From UBA7672 sp965229115 (GTDB lineage Bacteria; Pseudomonadota; Alphaproteobacteria; Caulobacterales; Hyphomonadaceae): 64,000 nucleotides of DNA. Below the pieces are notes generated by a model. The model saw only the letters and a list, made by a program, of their open reading frames with translations, had not been told where the DNA came from and did not search any database. The position numbers and the translations under genes were made by a program. This document shows, one piece after another, positions 48,375 through 56,506 of this stretch. Location of the stretch: assembly GCA_965229115.1 (NCBI GenBank), contig CBDDIR010000003.1:1240001-1304000 (forward strand). The letters are read 5' to 3'. Position 1 is the first letter of the stretch. Each line of letters opens with the position of its first letter.

Positions 48375-49403
48375 CTATTCGCCTGCTTCGTCCTCATAGC
48401 CGACGAGGTGGAGGGGGCGGGCCTTGCGGCCTTCCAGCTCGGCCCAGCGGGCGAGGGCGTCGTCACGGCCGTGGGTGACCCAGAGTTCCTCCGGGTTCAC
48501 GTCGCGGACGGTTTGGGTGAGCTCGTCCCAGTCGGCGTGGTCGGACAGGATGAGCGGGAGTTCGATGCCGCCGGCCTTGGCGCGCTGGCGGATGTTCATC
48601 CAGCCCGAGGCGAAGGCGATGACAGGGTCGGGGAAGCGCTGCGCCCACGGGGTAGAGGTGGCGGAGGGTGGGCAGATGATGATCTTGCCGGCGAACTTGC
48701 TGCTTTCAGACTTCTGCTTCTTTTCCAGTGTAGCGGATTCGAGCGGGCCGAGGTCGACGCCGAGGCGTTCGTACATCTCGCAGAGCGCCTTCATGGCGCC
48801 GTGGATGTAGATCGTCTCGTTATAGCCCGCGTCGCGCAACTCGCGGATGACGCGCTGGGCTTTGCCGAATGCGTAGGCGCCGACGAGATGCGCGCGGTCT
48901 GGGAAGGCGCGGATGGAGGCGAGGAGTTTCGCGACTTCGCCGGGGCTATCCGGGTGGCGGAAGACGGGGAGCGCGAAGGTCGCTTCCGAGATGAAGACGT
49001 TGCATGGGATGACTTCGAAGAGTTTGCACGTTGGGTCGGCGCGACGCTTGTAGTCGCCGGTGCAGACCATGGTGAGGCCCTTCCACTTCACCTCGACCTG
49101 GGCTGAGCCGATGACATGGCCAGCGGGGAAGAGGCGGACATCGACATCGCCGATGCGATTGCTTTCGCCATAGGGCGCGGCCTGGCGCGACTGAGTGAAT
49201 TCCTGACCGTAGCGTGTGGCCATGGCTTCGATGGTCTCGGGCGTAGCGAGCACGGCGCCGTGGCCGGCGCGGGCGTGATCCGAATGCCCATGCGTAACGA
49301 CAGCGCGATCTACCCCGCCGCGGACCGGGTCGATGTAGAAGTCACCGGGCGGGCAATAGAGGCCCTTCGGCGTCGGGCAGAGCAGGTCTTCGGGGCGGAT
49401 CAT
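48375..49403 (-). CDS. Ligase-associated DNA-damage-response exonuclease (MBL fold)
   Basis: 342 residues from ATG 49403 (MIRPEDLLCPTPKGLYCPPG). The metallo-beta-lactamase signature VVTHGHSDHARAGHGAVLAT is followed by FPAGHVIGSAQVEVKWKG and VCTGDYKRRADPTCKLFEVI, then a beta-CASP-like part with VGAYAFGKAQRVI and LPLILSDHADWDELTQTV. This is the DNA-processing nuclease of the ligase-exonuclease-helicase-phosphoesterase repair set. The ligase lies 3 kb away on the same strand, with three other genes between. Confidence 0.93.
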   Translation of the reverse strand: MIRPEDLLCPTPKGLYCPPGDFYIDPVRGGVDRAVVTHGHSDHARAGHGAVLATPETIEAMATRYGQEFTQSRQAAPYGESNRIGDVDVRLFPAGHVIGSAQVEVKWKGLTMVCTGDYKRRADPTCKLFEVIPCNVFISEATFALPVFRHPDSPGEVAKLLASIRAFPDRAHLVGAYAFGKAQRVIRELRDAGYNETIYIHGAMKALCEMYERLGVDLGPLESATLEKKQKSESSKFAGKIIICPPSATSTPWAQRFPDPVIAFASGWMNIRQRAKAGGIELPLILSDHADWDELTQTVRDVNPEELWVTHGRDDALARWAELEGRKARPLHLVGYEDEAGE

Positions 49404-49489
49404 GGGGAGGGATATGAGGCCGGGCGGGCGGATCGCCAAATATTTGCGACAGCGGTGCTCCGACTGCGATCCCCGCGCGTAGGAGGTGC

Positions 49490-50038
49490 ATGAAACAGCT
49501 TGCCGGACTTTTCGTTGCCGCGATCGCCCTTTCCGCAGGGGGCTGCATTACCAGCTCAGGCCCGGGCGGGGCGCCGCCGCCGGTGGCGATGGTAGATCAG
49601 GCGCGGTTCTATACCGGCGACTGGCATGAGATTGCCTTCCGGCCGAACTGGATGACGGAAGGCTGTGTGGCCGGGATCACGCGGTACACGCCCAAGGCGG
49701 ACAAGACGGATCAGGTTGGCGTTCGGGATTCCTGCCGGGAGAAGACGCTTGAGGGCAAGGAGAAGGTGGTCGAGGGGACGGGGCATATTCTGGATGCCGG
49801 GACGAACGCCAAGATCCGGGTCGAGTATTTTCCGTTCGTGAACCGGGAGACGTGGGTGGCGGCGCTGGCGCCGGATTATTCGTGGTTCATTTCGACGACA
49901 CCGGATTTTGGCGAGGTGAACATCTTCACGCGCAATCCTCAGCCGGGCGCGGCTCTGATCGCGGAGCTGACGGCGAAGGTGAAGGGGTGGGGTTATGACA
50001 CGTCGCTGCTAGTGTTCCCGGTGCAGCCGCCTAACTAG
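49490..50038 (+). CDS. Lipocalin-like lipoprotein
   Basis: 182 residues. The signal MKQLAGLFVAAIALSAGGCI has a lipobox Cys19. The lipocalin start DQARFYTGDWHEIAFRPNWM resembles the Blc G-x-W-Y/H-E motif, and KIRVEYFPFVNRETWVAALA with YSWFISTTPDFGEVNIFTRN gives the barrel strands. Bacterial lipocalins bind lipids in the outer membrane. The gene overlaps the convergent nucleotidyltransferase gene by four bases. Confidence 0.88.
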   Translation: MKQLAGLFVAAIALSAGGCITSSGPGGAPPPVAMVDQARFYTGDWHEIAFRPNWMTEGCVAGITRYTPKADKTDQVGVRDSCREKTLEGKEKVVEGTGHILDAGTNAKIRVEYFPFVNRETWVAALAPDYSWFISTTPDFGEVNIFTRNPQPGAALIAELTAKVKGWGYDTSLLVFPVQPPN

Positions 50039-50538
50039 CGATAGCTTTCCGGCAGTGGGATGTTGAAACGCTCGCAGAGCAGCTTCACGTCGTGGCGGTC
50101 CGTGTCGCGCGGCGGATAGCCGGTGTGGAAGTGGACGAGATGTTCAGGGTCGATGCAGCGGACTTTGTGATCGAGGATCTTGCCTTGGCCGGTGAGTGAT
50201 CCCGGCGGGTAGGCGTGACCGTTCTCGGGCGGGCCGAGGATGCCTGCACCGGCTTCGTTGAATACGAAAGCGTGGACGTCGATGCGGTGGCCGTGTGCGT
50301 CACCGAGGACGAAGTTCCAGTCGCTTGTGTCGTCGCGTGGTACTGGGGCGTAGCCTTGAGCTTCGAGACGTTTGCGGAGCGCGGGTACGTGGCGTGTCTC
50401 GATGGCGATGTCTAGATCTACGTGGATACGCGTTTCGGCGCCGAGTAGCGCATCGACGCTCCAGCCGCCGTCGATCCAGATTTGGATGCCGGTAGCTTCG
50501 CAGGCGTCGTAAATCGCGATCATATCTAACGCTGTCAT
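50035..50538 (-). CDS. Nucleotidyltransferase-fold protein, LinA/LnuA-like
   Basis: 167 residues from ATG 50538 (MTALDMIAIY); an ATG eight codons earlier is possible. The core WIDGGWSVDALLGAETRIHV, then DLDIAIETRH, gives the G-G-x-x-D-x-D type active site of minor nucleotidyltransferases, and DAHGHRIDVHAFVF gives the third acidic residue. It is like lincosamide nucleotidyltransferases, but in a chromosomal setting that says nothing about resistance. It is divergent from the HMG-CoA reductase operon. Confidence 0.85.
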   Translation of the reverse strand: MTALDMIAIYDACEATGIQIWIDGGWSVDALLGAETRIHVDLDIAIETRHVPALRKRLEAQGYAPVPRDDTSDWNFVLGDAHGHRIDVHAFVFNEAGAGILGPPENGHAYPPGSLTGQGKILDHKVRCIDPEHLVHFHTGYPPRDTDRHDVKLLCERFNIPLPESYR

Positions 50539-50683
50539 TCGCGGGATGGGCGATCCAATCATGGCGGCATTTGGCCATTCACGATCAAAAAGGCCAATAG
50601 CGCAGGGATAAGCGCTGCCTTGAACTTTCCCTAAAACAACGGCTTGCTGCCGCCACGTCGCAGGGACGGCGATAAGGAACACG

Positions 50684-51970
50684 ATGCCAAGTGCATTTGA
50701 AGCGGCTCAGCGGATGATTGCAGCCATGCTGCAGGGCCGCACGACGGACGAGATCGCAAAGCAGACCCGGCCGGACAAGACGACGCCTCTGAAGCCGTGG
50801 ATACGTCCGGCCAAGCGGCTGGAGTCGACGTTCACGGCTTCGAACTGGAAGACGTTGCTGGCGAACTCTGGCGCGACGGAGGCGGACAAGGCCGAGCTCT
50901 ACGATGCGAAGGCGCAGGAGTCGCTGGAGCGGTATGAGCACAATGTCGAGAATTATATCGGGACGTTGCGGCTGCCTGTGGGTGTGGTCGGGCCGCTGCG
51001 GGTGAACGGGATTTTCGCGAAGGGCGATTACTATGTTCCGCTGGCAACGAGCGAGGCGGCGCTGGTGGCGAGCTATGGGCGCGGGGCGCGGATGATCTCG
51101 TCTGTCGGCGGGGCGACGACGGGGACGCTGGCGGAGGGCGTGCATCGCTCGCCGGGGTTTGCGTTTGCTTCGACGACGGAAGCCGGGCTGTTCGTCGCCT
51201 GGGTGTGCATGAACTTCGATACGCTGAAGGCGGCGGCGGAGACGACGACGCGGCATGGCAAGCTTGTCGAGCTGTCGCCGCATGTCGAGGGCGACCATGT
51301 CTATCTCGTGTGCAGCTATACGACGGGCGATGCCGCGGGCCAGAACATGGTGACGATCGCGACCGAGGCGGTGTGTGCCGCGATCATCGAGAAGTCGCCG
51401 GTGAAGCCGGTGTACTGGTTCGTGGAAGCCAATTTCTCGGGCGACAAGAAGGCTTCGGCCATGTCGTTCGTTGGCGTGCGCGGGCGGAAGGTGACGGCTT
51501 CGGTGGAGTTGCCGGGGGCGGAGATCGAGAAGCAGCTGCATACGACGGCGCGGCGGATGGAAGAGTACTGGCGCATGTCGGCGCTGGGCGGGGTGATGTC
51601 CGGGTCGATCGGGGTGCAGGGGCATTATGCCAATGGTCTGGCGGCGCTGTATCTGGCGACGGGGCAGGATGCGGCGTGCGTGGCTGAGAGCGCGGTGGGC
51701 GTGACGCGGATGGAGCTGCGCGATGGCGACAAGCTGTTCGTGTCTGTGACGTTGCCGAACATTATTGCGGGGACTGTTGGGGGCGGGACGGGTTTGCCGA
51801 CGCAGAGCGCTGGGCTGAACATCATGGGGCTGAAGGGCGCGGGCAAGGCGCGCGCGTTTGGCGAGGTGTGCGCGGCGGTGTGTCTGGCGGGGGAGCTGTC
51901 GATCATCGGGGCGCTGTGTGCGCATGAGTTTGCCAGCGCGCACAAGAACCTGGCGCGGGGCAAAGCGTGA
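50684..51970 (+). CDS. HMG-CoA reductase, class I-like
   Basis: 428 residues. It reduces HMG-CoA to mevalonate with NADPH, or the reverse. HMGR motifs are NYIGTLRLPVGVVGPL, ATSEAALVASYGRGARMI, GDAAGQNMVTIATEAV and NIIAGTVGGGTGLPTQ. The catalytic set of the class I enzymes is intact by alignment: Glu124, Asp254/Lys255, Asp329 and His420 in LCAHEFASAH. A full membrane anchor is absent, so it is soluble. AAGGA precedes the ATG. It is the first gene of a tightly overlapping eight-gene run. No mevalonate kinase is in the window, and the cell has MEP-pathway ispH, so mevalonate may have a special use or the real substrate may be another acyl-CoA. Confidence 0.93.
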   Translation: MPSAFEAAQRMIAAMLQGRTTDEIAKQTRPDKTTPLKPWIRPAKRLESTFTASNWKTLLANSGATEADKAELYDAKAQESLERYEHNVENYIGTLRLPVGVVGPLRVNGIFAKGDYYVPLATSEAALVASYGRGARMISSVGGATTGTLAEGVHRSPGFAFASTTEAGLFVAWVCMNFDTLKAAAETTTRHGKLVELSPHVEGDHVYLVCSYTTGDAAGQNMVTIATEAVCAAIIEKSPVKPVYWFVEANFSGDKKASAMSFVGVRGRKVTASVELPGAEIEKQLHTTARRMEEYWRMSALGGVMSGSIGVQGHYANGLAALYLATGQDAACVAESAVGVTRMELRDGDKLFVSVTLPNIIAGTVGGGTGLPTQSAGLNIMGLKGAGKARAFGEVCAAVCLAGELSIIGALCAHEFASAHKNLARGKA

Positions 51971-52923
51971 GCGATGTGATCGCGCAGGGGCGAGATACGC
52001 GTGGATTGGGTGCGCGCCTGTGGGAGTATCAGGCGGAGCGTTTTCCGCTGTTCAAGCATGGCGCGTTGATTGCGGCGTTCGGGGCTTCGGCGGTTTGTCT
52101 ATCGGCGTTGCTGCGCGGGGCTGTGCCGGGATGGCTCTCGGTTGTTGTCGCGGTGCTGGTGCTGTTCGGGTTCTTCTTTCAGCTGCGCGTGGCGGACGAG
52201 CACAAGGACAATGAGGACGACACGAAGTATCGGCCGGAGCGGCCGGTGCCGCGGGGGCTGGTGACGCTGGCGGAATTGCGCGGGGTCGCGATTGGCGTTG
52301 CTGTGGCGCAGGTGGCGCTGACGGTGGCGCTGGACTGGACGATGATCGTGCTGCTGCTGGCCGTGTGGGGCTGGATGGCGGTGATGACGAAGGAGTTCTT
52401 TGCGCCGGAATGGCTGAAGAAGCGGCCGTTGATCTACATGTTCAGCCATATGGCGATCATGCCGCTGATCGATCTCTACGCGACGGCGTGCGACTGGTGG
52501 CCGGCGGGGTATGCGCTGCATGAGGGGTTCGGGCTGACGCTTGGGGCGTTCCTGGTGCTGTCGCTGGTGAACGGGACGGCGATCGAGATTGCGCGTAAGT
52601 GCTGGGCGCCCGGGAGCGAGCGCGAGGGTGTCGAGACGTATTCCAAGCTGTGGGGGCCGGGACGCGCGGGCGTGGCGGTGATGTGCGTTGTGCTGGTCGG
52701 GCTGGCGATGTCGGCGTTCATCAATGTGCGGTCGGGGGCTGGCGTGTGGTTCCTTGGGGCGCTGGTGCTGGTGAGCGCGTGGGCGGCGTGGACGGCGATT
52801 GATTATGCGGGGACGCCGACGGTGAAGACGGCGAAGATGCTCGAGACGTCGAGCGGGGTGTTCGTGCTGACGAACTATCTGTTGCTGGGGGTATTGCCGC
52901 TGCTGGTGTCGATTTGGCTGTAG
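51967..52923 (+). CDS. UbiA-family prenyltransferase
   Basis: 318 residues from GTG 51967, which overlaps the HMGR stop (GTGA). The multi-helix membrane enzyme carries two aspartate-rich motifs: ADEHKDNEDDTKYRPERP for the first (N-D-x-x-D type) and MPLIDLYATACDW for the second. Between them lie WGWMAVMTKEFF and several helices. UbiA enzymes move a prenyl group from a diphosphate to an aromatic or other acceptor. The VPRGLVTLAELR segment is typical of one noncanonical branch. No quinone-ring gene is nearby, so the acceptor is unknown. Confidence 0.93.
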   Translation: MSDVIAQGRDTRGLGARLWEYQAERFPLFKHGALIAAFGASAVCLSALLRGAVPGWLSVVVAVLVLFGFFFQLRVADEHKDNEDDTKYRPERPVPRGLVTLAELRGVAIGVAVAQVALTVALDWTMIVLLLAVWGWMAVMTKEFFAPEWLKKRPLIYMFSHMAIMPLIDLYATACDWWPAGYALHEGFGLTLGAFLVLSLVNGTAIEIARKCWAPGSEREGVETYSKLWGPGRAGVAVMCVVLVGLAMSAFINVRSGAGVWFLGALVLVSAWAAWTAIDYAGTPTVKTAKMLETSSGVFVLTNYLLLGVLPLLVSIWL

Positions 52924-55406
52924 CTCAGGGATATGTGCTGACGGGCGAGGCTGCGATTTCGCCGGCTGTGGCTGGCGGCAAGGGCGCGGCGCTGGCGAAG
53001 CTGGCGGCGACGTTTCCGGTGCCCGCGTTCTTTGTCATTCCGGCTGAGGCGTTTGACGAAGCTGGCCTGAAGGCCGAGGCGCGCGAAGAGGTCAGCCAAG
53101 GGTTGCAGCGTTTGGGCGCTGGGCCGTTTGCGGTTCGCTCATCGGGGCGCGAGGAAGATGGCTCGGACTCGGCGCATGCGGGACAGTTCGAGACGGAGCT
53201 GAAAGTGCCGGCCGATGATGTGGCGGCGGCGGCGCATCGGGTATGGAAGTCGGGGTTCAGCGAAACGCTGGCGCAGTATCGCGTGGCGAAGGGCTTGTCG
53301 GGCGCGCCGCAGCCGCCTGCGGTTGTTGTTCAAGTGATGGTTGAAGCACGCGCGGCAGGCGTGGCGTTTTCGGCGGACCCGGTTTCGGGCGATCGCAGCA
53401 TTGCTGTGGTGAGCGCGATCCTTGGGCTGGCGGACAAGCTGGTCGGTGGCGAGGCGGATGGCGACAGCTATCGCGTTGGCGCTGACGGCGAGACGCTGGA
53501 TGTCGAGGTGGTTGGCGAGGCTCCTGTGCTGACCGAGGCGGAGCGTGGCGAGGTGGCTGCGATGGCACGGCGGGCGGCGGAGCATTTCGGGTCGCCACAG
53601 GATATCGAGTGGGCGTTCGATGGCGCGAAGCTGCATATGTTGCAGTCTCGACCGATTACGACGCTGGGCTTGGGCGCTGTCGTGTCTGGCGATGAGCTGA
53701 CGATCTGGGACAACTCGAACATCGTCGAGAGTTATCCGGGTGTGACATCGCCGCTGACGTTCTCGTTTGCGCGCTATGTCTATAGCCATGTCTATCAGGC
53801 ATTCTCGCGGCTGATGGGCGTCGACGTTAAAGTGGTGGATGAACATCGCGCTGTGTTCGAGAACATGCTCGGGCGCGTGGATGGGCGGGTCTATTACAAT
53901 CTTCTGAACTGGTATCGTGCGCTGGCGCTGTTTCCGGGGTTCAAGGCGAACCGGAAGTTCATGGAAGGCATGATGGGCGTCTCCGAGGCTCTGCCGCAGG
54001 AGATGGCCGACGCGATTGCGCCGCCGACTGAAAGCGGGACCGAGCGGTTCTTCGACAATCTGAAGTTTGCGCGCGTTGGCTTCGGGCTGATCTGGCACGA
54101 GATTACGATCCGTTCGACTATCGACAAATTCTATGAGCGGCTGAACGCGGCTCTGGCGCGGCCGAATGATGAGATCGATGGACTGTCGGCTGTGCAGTTG
54201 GCGGCGGAGTATCGGCATCTTGAGCAGCAGCTGCTGGCGAAGTGGGATGCGCCGCTGGTGAATGACTTCCTGTGCATGATCGCGTTTGGCGCGGCGCAGA
54301 AGTCGATGACCAAATGGGCGGGCGACGATGGGCTGGCGTTCCTGTCGGGCATGCTGATTGGTCAGGGCGATATCGTTTCGGCCGAGCCCGCGCGGATGAT
54401 CCAGGCGATGGGCGCGATGGTGCGCGACAAGCCGGAGGTCGTGAAGCGGCTGGCGGCGGGCGATCGGACGGCGGTGGATGCGACGCCGGAATTGCGGGCG
54501 GCGTTCGATGCTTACATTACAAAGTTTGGTGATCGGTGTACGCAGGAGCTGAAGCTTGAGAGCCGGACGCTGCATGATGACCCGGCGCAGGTGCTGATGG
54601 CTGTCGCGGCTGCAGCGGCGCCGAAGGCGGCTAGCGAGGCGGCGGCCGAGCAGCGTGATCTGCATGATCTGGTGCCGGAGCTTGGCAAGCGAGTTATGGC
54701 GCGCTGGCTGCTGAAGTGGGCCAAAGCGCGGGTGCGGGATCGCGAGAACCTGCGCTTTGAGCGGACGCGGTTGTTCGGGCGCGTACGTCGTATCTTCCTC
54801 GCGATGGGAACGCGGCTGACCGAGGTTGGCGTGCTGAATGATCAGCGCGATGTTTTCAACCTGACAGTTGAGGAGTTGCTTGGGGCTGTTGAGGGCGCTG
54901 GGATTACCACTGACCTGAAGGCGTTGGTGAAGCTGCGGGATGCGGAGCTGAAGGCGCAATTGGCGCGGCCGGATCCGCCGGAGCGGTTCAGCGTGCAAGG
55001 TGCGCATATCAGCGGACTGGCCGGGTTGGCGGCTCAAGCAGCGGCGCCTGGTGAAAGCGCCGAGACGCGCAAAGGGTTGGCGTGCTGCAAAGGTGTTGTC
55101 ACGGCGAAGGTTCGGGTGATCGAGGATCCGCGGGTTGAGGCGTTGCTGCCGGGCGAGATCCTGGTGGCGCGGCATACGGATCCGGGCTGGATTGCGGTGT
55201 TTGCCAATGCGGCGGGGGTGATTGCGGAGCGTGGATCGCTGCTGTCTCACTCCGCGATTGTGGCGCGGGAAATGGGCGTGCCGTGCGTGGTGTCGCTGAA
55301 AGGCGTGACGCAGTGGTTAAAGACGGGCGATACCGTGCGGCTGGACGGCGGGGCCGGAACGGTTGAAAGAACTGTGGTCGCGGGCGGTGTGGGGCAATCG
55401 GAATAG
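52914..55406 (+). CDS. PEP-synthase/rifampin-phosphotransferase-like dikinase
   Basis: 830 residues from TTG 52914, overlapping the UbiA end by 10 bases. The N-terminal ATP-binding domain has AGGKGAALAKLAATFPV, PFAVRSSGREEDGSDSAHAG, VVVQVMVEARAAGVAFSADP and DIEWAFDGAKLHMLQSRPIT. A helical middle domain (about 260-690) holds WDNSNIVESYPGVTSPLTF. The C-terminal swivelling domain has AERGSLLSHSAIVAREMGVP with the phospho-His at about 779. The PEP/pyruvate barrel of true PEP synthase is missing, which is the rifampin-phosphotransferase layout. It probably phosphorylates a hydroxyl of a bulky acceptor; the middle domain would choose it. Confidence 0.9.
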   Translation: MAVAQGYVLTGEAAISPAVAGGKGAALAKLAATFPVPAFFVIPAEAFDEAGLKAEAREEVSQGLQRLGAGPFAVRSSGREEDGSDSAHAGQFETELKVPADDVAAAAHRVWKSGFSETLAQYRVAKGLSGAPQPPAVVVQVMVEARAAGVAFSADPVSGDRSIAVVSAILGLADKLVGGEADGDSYRVGADGETLDVEVVGEAPVLTEAERGEVAAMARRAAEHFGSPQDIEWAFDGAKLHMLQSRPITTLGLGAVVSGDELTIWDNSNIVESYPGVTSPLTFSFARYVYSHVYQAFSRLMGVDVKVVDEHRAVFENMLGRVDGRVYYNLLNWYRALALFPGFKANRKFMEGMMGVSEALPQEMADAIAPPTESGTERFFDNLKFARVGFGLIWHEITIRSTIDKFYERLNAALARPNDEIDGLSAVQLAAEYRHLEQQLLAKWDAPLVNDFLCMIAFGAAQKSMTKWAGDDGLAFLSGMLIGQGDIVSAEPARMIQAMGAMVRDKPEVVKRLAAGDRTAVDATPELRAAFDAYITKFGDRCTQELKLESRTLHDDPAQVLMAVAAAAAPKAASEAAAEQRDLHDLVPELGKRVMARWLLKWAKARVRDRENLRFERTRLFGRVRRIFLAMGTRLTEVGVLNDQRDVFNLTVEELLGAVEGAGITTDLKALVKLRDAELKAQLARPDPPERFSVQGAHISGLAGLAAQAAAPGESAETRKGLACCKGVVTAKVRVIEDPRVEALLPGEILVARHTDPGWIAVFANAAGVIAERGSLLSHSAIVAREMGVPCVVSLKGVTQWLKTGDTVRLDGGAGTVERTVVAGGVGQSE

Positions 55407-55408
55407 TC

Positions 55409-56506
55409 ATGGCCGAGACGGACGTCGCCAAGCGGGCATCATTCGACATCATCAGGTATGCGCAGGTCTGGGAGGATGCTGACATCCTCACGGCGGCGTT
55501 GCGGCCGAAGGCGGGCGATACGGTCGTGTCGATCGCGTCGGCGGGCGATAATGCATTTGCATTGCTGGCCGAAGGGCCAGAGCGCGTGATCGCGGTCGAT
55601 CTCAACCCGACGCAGCTAGCTTGCGTGCGTTTTCGTGTGGCGGCCTACAAGACGCATTCGCATGGTGAGTTTCTGGAACTGATGGGATCGCGCGCTTCAG
55701 GGCGGCGGCGGCATCTGCTGGATCAGGTCGCGCAGACCTTGTCGGCGGAAGACCAGGCGTTCTGGGCGGCGCGCAAGGATGATGTGCTGAAGTTCGGCGT
55801 TGGCGGCGTCGGCAAGTTCGAGAACTACTTCAAGCTGTTTCGTGAGTGGGCGCTGCCGTTCGTGCACAATCGCGAGACGATCGATAGTCTGCTGCGTGAA
55901 CGCACGCCGGAGGATCGCGCGGCGTTCTACGAGAAGCACTGGAACAACTGGGGCTGGCGGCAGATGCTCAAGCTCTTCTTCTCGCGGTTCGTGATGGGGC
56001 GGCTGGGGCGCGACCCGGCTTTCTTCGATCATGTGGAAGGCGGGCCTGCACAGCAGGTGGCGCGGCTGACGCGCAAGGCGCTGGTGGATCAGGATCCATC
56101 GGTGAACCCGTATCTGCACTGGATCCTGCGTGGCAGCCATGGCGAGGCATTGCCGCGTGCGCTGGAGCTGGAGCGGTTCGAGACCATCCGCGAGCGGTTG
56201 GACCGACTGGAGATCCGGCTGTGTACGGTGGAGACATTGGCGGAGGAAGGCGTGAAGGCGGATGCGTTCAACCTCTCCGACATCTTCGAGTACATGTCAC
56301 CGCAGGCACATGAGCAGGCGTATGGGACGATCCTTGCGGCATCCAATCCGGGGGCGCGGATTGCCTACTGGAACATGATGGCGCCGCGGCGCGTGCCGGC
56401 TTCGTTGGCCGCTAAGGTGAAGACCAATGCCGAGTTGGAAGCGAAGCTGAAGCCGCTGGACAAGGCGTTCTTCTACTCGGACTTCGTGATCGAGGAAGTC
56501 GTTTGA
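55409..56506 (+). CDS. DUF3419 (BtaA-like) 3-amino-3-carboxypropyl transferase
   Basis: 365 residues. The SAM-binding part has DTVVSIASAGDNAFALLAEG, then VIAVDLNPTQLACVRFRVAA. FENYFKLFREWALPFVHNRE, then WNNWGWRQMLKLFFSRFVMG and FNLSDIFEYMSPQAHEQAYG match DUF3419/BtaA. BtaA moves the aminocarboxypropyl group of SAM to diacylglycerol in betaine lipid synthesis. The partner methyltransferase btaB is not here, so the product would be an unmethylated homoserine-type ether, if that is the reaction. It starts two bases after the dikinase stop codon. Confidence 0.88.
   Translation: MAETDVAKRASFDIIRYAQVWEDADILTAALRPKAGDTVVSIASAGDNAFALLAEGPERVIAVDLNPTQLACVRFRVAAYKTHSHGEFLELMGSRASGRRRHLLDQVAQTLSAEDQAFWAARKDDVLKFGVGGVGKFENYFKLFREWALPFVHNRETIDSLLRERTPEDRAAFYEKHWNNWGWRQMLKLFFSRFVMGRLGRDPAFFDHVEGGPAQQVARLTRKALVDQDPSVNPYLHWILRGSHGEALPRALELERFETIRERLDRLEIRLCTVETLAEEGVKADAFNLSDIFEYMSPQAHEQAYGTILAASNPGARIAYWNMMAPRRVPASLAAKVKTNAELEAKLKPLDKAFFYSDFVIEEVV

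Noticed and set aside
50035..50538. Lincosamide or aminoglycoside resistance gene
   Set aside because: The fold matches minor nucleotidyltransferases, but there is no mobile context and sequence alone does not show drug specificity.
50585..51943. 452-codon minus-strand reading frame across HMG-CoA reductase
   Set aside because: Shadow of the plus-strand gene, whose catalytic residues are conserved; the reverse frame is Arg-rich without motifs.
53139..55250. 703-codon minus-strand reading frame across the dikinase gene
   Set aside because: Same shadow effect: composition is Arg-rich with no domain, and the plus strand encodes clear PEP-utiliser motifs.
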